DNA of 25,921 nt from NCBI GenBank assembly GCA_959020865.1, contig CAUEUD010000018.1:1-25921 (forward strand), in the 5' to 3' direction. Under the pieces are notes generated by a model. That model was given only the letters and a program-made list of their open reading frames with translations. It did not search any database and had not been told where the DNA came from. The position numbers and the translations under genes are program-made. Source of the stretch: Eubacterium limosum. GTDB lineage: Bacteria; Bacillota; Clostridia; Eubacteriales; Eubacteriaceae. Shown in pieces: positions 21,243 through 25,921 of this stretch (positions within the stretch are counted from its first letter, which is position 1; the number at the start of each line of letters is the position of its first letter).

Positions 21243-23741
21243 ATGAAATGGTACAAAACAAGAGCAATCCCCATTATGATTGCAGGCATTGTGCTTATTG
21301 GATGCGTCATCTATGGGCTGTCCTCCAGGATTCAGAATCAGATGGAAAAGGCGGCCACAGAGAACGTTCGGGAAATTGTTCAAATCATTGAATCCGGTAT
21401 TACGGAGATCAGAAGCAATGACGTATCCTTGGCTGTGCAGCTGGCGGGCCTTTTTACCCCGGAGGGGGACACGGGTGCGTTGTTGAGCCAAATGCAGAGA
21501 AACAGTGTTTTCGCGCGCCTTTCTTATGTACCAGAGGGAGCGGCGTCTGGGATCAGCAGCAACGGGAATGCTTTCACGCCCACTGGTTTTCCGGATCAGA
21601 GAGACCAGGTGGGCGAAGCGTCGGTCACGAACGTTTATATGAGTGATATGGGCGCCTGGACCTATACCGTAGAGTGCCCCGTCTATGCTGGGGATAAAAG
21701 AGCCGGAACCTTTTATGCCGATGTGCTCATGGAGCGCTATGATAACATTCTGCCGGATGCTGTTTTTCAGGGGGAGGGGCTGGTTTATATTCTGGACGCC
21801 AAAACCCTTCGCTTTGTCTATGAGCCAACCAGTACCCGGGTCATCATTTCCGGAAAATACGATCTTCACGGATTCTTAGATGATTTTGGCATTATGGAAG
21901 AAGGCCTGGAGGAAAATATCAGCGGGGCGATTGACGACGCGCAGAGCACCATTGTCCGGATGTCGGTCAACGGTGAGGCTTCTTATGTGTATTTTTGGCC
22001 CATTGATAAAGGCGCATGGTATTTGTGCGGTATTATTCCAGAGCGCAGCATTCAGGGGGAAAGCAAAGCGGTCTCACAAACCATTATTGCAACGAGTGTC
22101 ATAATTTTTCTTGGCGCTGTAATGTTTTTCCTGATGTTTCACTGGTACAATCGAAAGAACCAGAAGGTGCGCGAAGAGCAGATTAATCTTTTTAACGGGA
22201 TCGCCAGAAGTATCGATGATGTTGTTCTTTTATACGATTGTGAGACGGGCGCCCAGGAACTGGCGTTCGACAACGTTAAAAGAATTCTGGGAGTCGATGG
22301 CTCTAAACTGTCGGAGCGTGAGAATGGCCTTCGGGGGGATGAAGAAAGTGAGGGTTTAGCAGAATGTTTGCGCGTGGAAAACTTTAAAACGGGGAAAGAG
22401 TTCGCCCGAAAAGTTATTTGGATGAATCCTGTAACGCAATCGAAGCAGGATCTCAAAGTGGAAACAACTTTTATTGTTCTGGATGGTGCAAAAAAATGCA
22501 TTGTGTCAATCATGGACATTACCAAAGAAGTGCAAATGCAGGAATCGCTCCAGGCCTCTGTCCTTGCGGCGCAAAACGCGAGCAAGACAAAGTCGAGCTT
22601 CCTGTCTCAGATGAGCCATGAGATAAGGACCCCGATGAACGCGGTGGTCGGCATGGTCCAGATTGCGGAGTCGAAGTTTGACGACAGAGAACGGGTTGCG
22701 GACTGCCTGCGGAAGATCAAATCCTCATCCCACCACCTGCTGAGCCTGATCAATGAAATTTTGGATATCTCTAAAATCGAGAGCCAGAAGATGTCACTGT
22801 CGGAAGCGTGGTTTAGCCTTGACGCGCTCTTATCAGATATTGACAATATTATCTCGGTGCAGGCTGGCATGCGGAGACAGCGTTTTATGATCTGCAATCC
22901 TGCGGGCAATATGGATTTGCTGGCGGATCAGGTCCGGTTAAAACAGGTTTTGATGAATCTGCTCAACAATTCGGTCAAATATACGCCAGAGGGCGGCAGC
23001 GTGACGCTGACCATTGAGAGAAAAGCGGCAAAGATAAAGGATTATTGCGTGCTGTGCTTCAGAATCGAGGACGATGGCATCGGAATGAGTCCGGAATTCC
23101 AGAAAAAGCTCTTTACCCCCTTTGAGCGGGAGGACCGTGATGAGGTGAGCGCTCAGACCGGAACGGGTTTGGGTCTGGCGATTGTCCAGAGCATGGTTTC
23201 GCTGATGGGCGGCGTCCTTCGGGTCGAGAGTGAACTGGGCATCGGAACCACATTTTATGTGGATGTTAATTTCAAATACAAGTCAGGCGAAAAGCAGGAA
23301 AGTGTTGAAGAAGAAACCCAGGAAGTCTGTGACCTTACAGGCGTTGTGATTCTTCTGGCAGAGGACAATGAACTGAACCGGGAAATTGCCGCAGAGTTTC
23401 TGAAAATGGCCAACGCTCAGGTTGAATGCGCAGTGGACGGTGTGGACGCTTTTGAAAAATTCCGCGATTCTGAGGCGGGCCGTTATGATATAATCCTGAT
23501 GGATATGCAGATGCCGCGGTGGGACGGCCTTGAAGCCACAAGGCAGATCCGAAAGCTTGACCGCCCCGATGCGGCAACGGTTCCGATCATTGCCGTCACC
23601 GCCAATGCTTATTTTGAGGATGAGCAAAAGTGTCTGGATGCGGGAATGAATGACCATGTGGCCAAACCGCTGGAAATGCAGGGCTTTTATCAAAAAGTAA
23701 AGAAATATTTATGGCATGAAAACGAGGAGGAAAAGAAATGA
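21243..23741 (+). CDS. membrane hybrid histidine kinase with extracellular sensor and receiver domain
   Basis: 832 residues. Membrane helix 1 at about residues 9-28; extracellular sensor of Cache-like size at about 30-278; membrane helix 2 at about 281-303 (TIIATSVIIFLGAVMFFLM). A PAS-like region follows (about 315-440). HisKA carries phospho-acceptor His459 in MSHEIRTPMNAV. HATPase motifs: N box LLNNSVKYTPEGG, G1 DDGIGMS, F box FTPFERE, G2 GTGLGLAIV. The C-terminal receiver (about 700-825) has acidic pair EDN, phospho-acceptor Asp754 in LMDMQMP, AVTAN and the KPLE lysine. There is no HPt domain and no separate DNA-binding regulator nearby, so the output partner is elsewhere. The stop overlaps the start of a solute-binding lipoprotein (ATGA), suggesting the two sense together. 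Confidence 0.93.
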   Translation: MKWYKTRAIPIMIAGIVLIGCVIYGLSSRIQNQMEKAATENVREIVQIIESGITEIRSNDVSLAVQLAGLFTPEGDTGALLSQMQRNSVFARLSYVPEGAASGISSNGNAFTPTGFPDQRDQVGEASVTNVYMSDMGAWTYTVECPVYAGDKRAGTFYADVLMERYDNILPDAVFQGEGLVYILDAKTLRFVYEPTSTRVIISGKYDLHGFLDDFGIMEEGLEENISGAIDDAQSTIVRMSVNGEASYVYFWPIDKGAWYLCGIIPERSIQGESKAVSQTIIATSVIIFLGAVMFFLMFHWYNRKNQKVREEQINLFNGIARSIDDVVLLYDCETGAQELAFDNVKRILGVDGSKLSERENGLRGDEESEGLAECLRVENFKTGKEFARKVIWMNPVTQSKQDLKVETTFIVLDGAKKCIVSIMDITKEVQMQESLQASVLAAQNASKTKSSFLSQMSHEIRTPMNAVVGMVQIAESKFDDRERVADCLRKIKSSSHHLLSLINEILDISKIESQKMSLSEAWFSLDALLSDIDNIISVQAGMRRQRFMICNPAGNMDLLADQVRLKQVLMNLLNNSVKYTPEGGSVTLTIERKAAKIKDYCVLCFRIEDDGIGMSPEFQKKLFTPFEREDRDEVSAQTGTGLGLAIVQSMVSLMGGVLRVESELGIGTTFYVDVNFKYKSGEKQESVEEETQEVCDLTGVVILLAEDNELNREIAAEFLKMANAQVECAVDGVDAFEKFRDSEAGRYDIILMDMQMPRWDGLEATRQIRKLDRPDAATVPIIAVTANAYFEDEQKCLDAGMNDHVAKPLEMQGFYQKVKKYLWHENEEEKK

Positions 23742-25042
23742 AACAGAAAATGAAGCGAGGACTGGCACTGCTCACAGCGCTCTGCATGGTTCCGGGATTA
23801 ACAGGCTGCGGCCAGAACGATGCCAAAATTGTGGATCAGGGAAAAATGGAAGAAAAAGAAGAGCTTGTCTTTTATTCGCCCAATGCTATGGGAAATGAAA
23901 TAAGAGAAGGCGGTATTATGAGCGCCATGCAGATGGCCATTGATGAGTTTGAGAAGGCGCATTCAAACATCACCGTTTCTTATAAATCTTACACACCAAA
24001 GGATTCCCAGGAAAAGAGCTATGACGACGTCGTGCGGGATCGTGTCCGAAATAAAATGGGGGATGATGTGTACATCATGAACCCGGACGTGGCTTATGAA
24101 CTGAACCAGGAGGGCTATCTGGCTGATCTTTCAAGCTTAGACGCTGTGAAATATCTAACGGAGGATGCCTTGAATCAATGCACGGTCGATGGTAAGGTGA
24201 TCTCTGTGCCGATGACAATGCTCTGCTACGGGCTGTGCGTGAATAATGATCTGTTAAAAAGCTGCGGTCTGGAGCTTCCAAAGACAAAGCAGGAGTTCCT
24301 GCACTGCTGTGAAGTGCTGAAGGCCAATGGCATCACGCCGATTGCGGCAAATCGCTGGTGGATGGAGACTTTTGTGCTCACCCAGGGGTTCGCGCCGCTT
24401 TACAGTGAGGAAGGAAAGGAAGAAAAGATTGCGGCGCTGAACAGCGGGGAGACACCGATCAGCCAATACATGCGCCCTGGATTTGAGTTCCTGCAGGAGC
24501 TGATGGATAAAGGATATTTTGACGTCGATTTCGCGAAGACAGCCGAAGCTGGTGATGAAAAAGATCAGTTTATGAATGGAGAGGTTGCGTTTGTCGTCCA
24601 TTATGACACCGCCATTCAGGATCAGATTTATGGAACGCATGATTTCGATATGAAATTTATCGGTTTCCCGACAGATGAGTATGGACAGGTCAATCTCATG
24701 AACGTGGCTCAGAGAATCTGTATCAACAGCGAAACCAAACACCTTGATGATGCGATCGCCTTTGCGAAACAGATGACATCAAAGGAAGTGGTTACTGAGT
24801 TGCTGGAAAACAGTGGCGGTTTTCCGCCGCGAACGGATATTGAGTTAAAGCACGAGGATATCCTGGAGACAGCTTACGAAAACGTGGGGGCTGGACGGTC
24901 GATTCCCGGCTCCAACCCTGAAATTAAGCTGGAGCAGTGGGGGAATACCTGCGTTATGGTACAGGAGCTGTATAAAGGAAAAAGCGTCGATGAAGTGATG
25001 GCGGCCTTTGACGCCCTCCAGAAGGAAGCCATCGCGAAATAG
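23738..25042 (+). CDS. extracellular solute-binding lipoprotein, family 1 (sugar type)
   Basis: 434 residues, ribosome site GAGGAGG, start overlapping the kinase stop by 4 nt. Signal peptide with lipobox LTGC (lipidated Cys24). The remainder is a two-lobe carbohydrate-type binding protein: early ELVFYSPNAMGNEI, SVPMTMLCYGLCVNNDLL, the AANRWWMET ligand-side aromatic pair, FMNGEVAFVVHYDT, and the C-terminal helical bundle. Such proteins normally deliver sugars to an ABC importer, but no permease or ATPase gene is in the window. Instead it is translationally coupled to a sensor kinase, so a role as ligand-presenting subunit of the sensor (as LuxP-LuxQ or ChvE-VirA) is likely. A strong terminator follows at 25179. 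Confidence 0.9.
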   Translation: MKQKMKRGLALLTALCMVPGLTGCGQNDAKIVDQGKMEEKEELVFYSPNAMGNEIREGGIMSAMQMAIDEFEKAHSNITVSYKSYTPKDSQEKSYDDVVRDRVRNKMGDDVYIMNPDVAYELNQEGYLADLSSLDAVKYLTEDALNQCTVDGKVISVPMTMLCYGLCVNNDLLKSCGLELPKTKQEFLHCCEVLKANGITPIAANRWWMETFVLTQGFAPLYSEEGKEEKIAALNSGETPISQYMRPGFEFLQELMDKGYFDVDFAKTAEAGDEKDQFMNGEVAFVVHYDTAIQDQIYGTHDFDMKFIGFPTDEYGQVNLMNVAQRICINSETKHLDDAIAFAKQMTSKEVVTELLENSGGFPPRTDIELKHEDILETAYENVGAGRSIPGSNPEIKLEQWGNTCVMVQELYKGKSVDEVMAAFDALQKEAIAK

Positions 25043-25178
25043 TGGGCCTGCGGCATAGAAAAGCCGGCGCGCTCTGGGCGTCGGCGCCTGTTTAAAAGGC
25101 TGGCTGGCGGGTATAAATACTTCTGAACACACAGACCTCTTATTTTAACGAACAATTCACTCTCCCAATTTTCTCTCA

Positions 25179-25214
25179 GAAAGCTCCGGCCATCGCAGGC
25201 CGGGGCTTTCTTTC
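25179..25214 (+). terminator. terminator of the kinase-SBP operon
   Basis: GAAAGCTCCGGCC (25179-25191) / GGCCGGGGCTTTC (25198-25210), 13 bp with one G-U, 6-nt loop, then TTTC. The gap 25043-25434 otherwise holds the csp promoter and leader. Confidence 0.9.
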
Positions 25215-25239
25215 TTAAGAAAAAGCGCGTTTTCTTAAG
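25214..25239. promoter_or_regulatory. perfect palindrome just upstream of the csp promoter
   Basis: CTTAAGAAAA (25214-25223) and TTTTCTTAAG (25230-25239) are exact inverted repeats around 6 nt, ending 5 nt before the -35 box. It could be an operator or an extension of the preceding terminator. Confidence 0.5.
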
Positions 25240-25244
25240 GTGAT

Positions 25245-25273
25245 TTGACAAGGAGCGCCGGTTCGGGTATACT
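25245..25273 (+). promoter_or_regulatory. strong sigma-A promoter of the cold-shock gene
   Basis: TTGACA (25245-25250), exact 17-nt spacer, TATACT (25268-25273). It gives a long leader of about 155 nt. Confidence 0.85.
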
Positions 25274-25305
25274 AGAAAAGTATTTAAGAGAGTATCAATT
25301 GATTT

Positions 25306-25395
25306 CACATATTTTTGCAAGTCGTTTTTGTCTACTTAAGTTCAATGTAAGCTCAGTGACAAGAAGGTTTGCAAAAATATGTGTTTTTTTATTTT
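25306..25395 (+). promoter_or_regulatory. attenuator-like structured leader of the cold-shock gene
   Basis: CACATATTTTTGCAA (25306-25320) pairs perfectly with TTGCAAAAATATGTG (25369-25383), extendable by three inner pairs. The right arm runs into TTTTTTTATTTT, the layout of a terminator 40 nt before the ribosome site. The 48-nt loop can form inner helices such as TTGTC/GACAA. Cold-shock genes often have long leaders that refold with temperature; this hairpin is a candidate for such control. Confidence 0.6.
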
Positions 25396-25434
25396 ACGAT
25401 TGCGAATATAATATAATTTCTAGGAGGTACCACA

Positions 25435-25635
25435 ATGAATAATGGTACAGTTAAATGGTTTAATGGCGATAAGGGTTTTGGTTTCATCTCAAGAGAAGAC
25501 GGCGACGACGTATTCGTACACTTCTCATCCATCGTTGGCGATGGCTTCAAGACCTTAAATGACGGCGACAAAGTAACCTTTGACACCGAACAGGGCCCGC
25601 GCGGCCTGCAGGCTAAGAACGTCTGCCTGGCATAG
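25435..25635 (+). CDS. csp: cold-shock protein, CspA family
   Basis: 66 residues, ribosome site TAGGAGGTACCACA before ATG. A single cold-shock OB-fold: GTVKWFNGDKGFGFI contains RNP1 (KGFGFI), DDVFVHFSSI contains RNP2 (VFVHF), and QGPRGLQAKNV closes the barrel. It binds single-stranded RNA/DNA and melts mRNA structure, acting in the cytoplasm. Length and motifs are typical. It is monocistronic, with its own promoter at 25245, a structured leader, and a terminator at 25659. Confidence 0.97.
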   Translation: MNNGTVKWFNGDKGFGFISREDGDDVFVHFSSIVGDGFKTLNDGDKVTFDTEQGPRGLQAKNVCLA

Positions 25636-25658
25636 TCTGCCAGCAATCAATCGAATTT

Positions 25659-25689
25659 TAAGCCGGATGCTTCCGGCTTATTTTTTTTA
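25659..25689 (+). terminator. terminator of the cold-shock gene
   Basis: AAGCCGG (25660-25666) / CCGGCTT (25673-25679), 6-nt loop, then ATTTTTTTTAT. Confidence 0.9.
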
Positions 25690-25723
25690 TCCCAATTTTA
25701 TTTAAGTTTTGGAACAAAAAAGC

Positions 25724-25752
25724 TTGAAACCCCCCGGATGCTATTGTATAAT
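25724..25752 (+). promoter_or_regulatory. strong sigma-A promoter upstream of the EF-Tu-like gene
   Basis: TTGAAA (25724-25729), exact 17-nt spacer, TATAAT (25747-25752). Predicted start near 25759, leader about 87 nt. Confidence 0.8.
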
Positions 25753-25845
25753 ATGCTGAGTGAAGCCGTCGAGAATATGGAAAAAACGGCGCGCATCAAG
25801 TCGTATCTATTTAAATTAATTTATAATCTTTATGGAGATAACAAA

Positions 25846-25921
25846 ATGGATGTAGAAAAAGTTAAAAAATCCAAACCACATGTTAACATCTGTACCATCG
25901 ATCACGTTGACCACCGTAACA
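25846..25921 (+). CDS. EF-Tu-like N-terminus with altered P-loop, cut by the window end
   Basis: 25 residues are visible, with GGAG before ATG. KSKPHVNI matches the start of elongation factor Tu, which continues GTIGHVDHGKTT in functional proteins. Here it reads CTIDHVDHRN: three invariant glycines are Cys, Asp and Arg, and the P-loop lysine is Asn. Each glycine change fits one base change from GGT. A loss of two A residues near 25918 would also explain the last change and shift the frame. As read it cannot bind GTP normally, so it may be a decaying second tuf copy, a truncated fragment or a sequence error at a window end. The promoter upstream looks intact. Confidence 0.55.
   Translation, partial: MDVEKVKKSKPHVNICTIDHVDHRN

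Noticed and set aside
23738..25042. ABC sugar importer operon
   Set aside because: Only the binding protein is present; no permease or ATPase genes lie in the window.
25245..25442. 65-codon frame before csp
   Set aside because: It begins in the -35 box of the csp promoter and crosses the leader hairpin; there is no ribosome site.
1..25921. CRISPR array, prophage or insertion-sequence transposase
   Set aside because: No regularly spaced direct repeats, integrase, transposase or phage structural genes were seen.

Overview
The window reads as a chromosomal piece of an anaerobic, low-to-moderate GC Firmicute of the Clostridia. An acetogen-like Eubacterium (E. limosum / E. callanderi group) is my best guess, made from gene content and protein style rather than from any search. 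Supporting signs are AGGAGG-type ribosome sites, a Rae1(YacP)-SigH core gene order, NPxTG surface proteins, many TTG starts and classic sigma-A promoters.

Layout. 1-660: the 3' end of a membrane-anchored protein and a small secreted protein with an NPNTG sorting-like signal. 783-5293 (+): a three-gene VWA / MoxR-type AAA+ / VWA operon in which two full-length paralogous VWA proteins flank a single ATPase. 5325-7948 (-): HAD phosphatase, ung, PAP2 phosphatase and GH25 lysozyme, tightly packed. 8061-9676 (+): ispE and a GntR/FCD regulator, facing lspA (-), which carries a long basic tail. 10752-14512 (+): AI-2E-type permease, tyrS, hisS. 14814-18343 (+): RNA modification, decay and sigma genes (THUMP methyltransferase, rlmB, rae1, sigH). 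The three gaps after hisS, the methyltransferase and rlmB each hold one copy of a palindromic multi-hairpin repeat. 18362-18911: a strong promoter, tRNA-Tyr, tRNA-Thr and two terminators. Immediately 5' of each tRNA lies a copy of a second repeat of about 125-135 bp. The two copies differ in sequence but keep the same helices through compensatory changes.

19000-25042 (+) looks accessory: a possible c-di-GMP-I-like leader with terminator, an InlB/Flg_new-repeat NPTTG surface protein, a broken XRE-cupin regulator, and a hybrid histidine kinase overlapping a sugar-type solute-binding lipoprotein by 4 nt with no permease. 25179-25921: a cold-shock gene with an attenuator-like leader, then a perfect promoter driving an EF-Tu-like start whose P-loop glycines and lysine are replaced; it runs off the window.

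The best candidates for something undescribed are the tRNA-leader element (18411-18533 and 18626-18762), the three-copy intergenic palindromic element, and the VWA-AAA-VWA module. Function for all three is inferred from sequence only.
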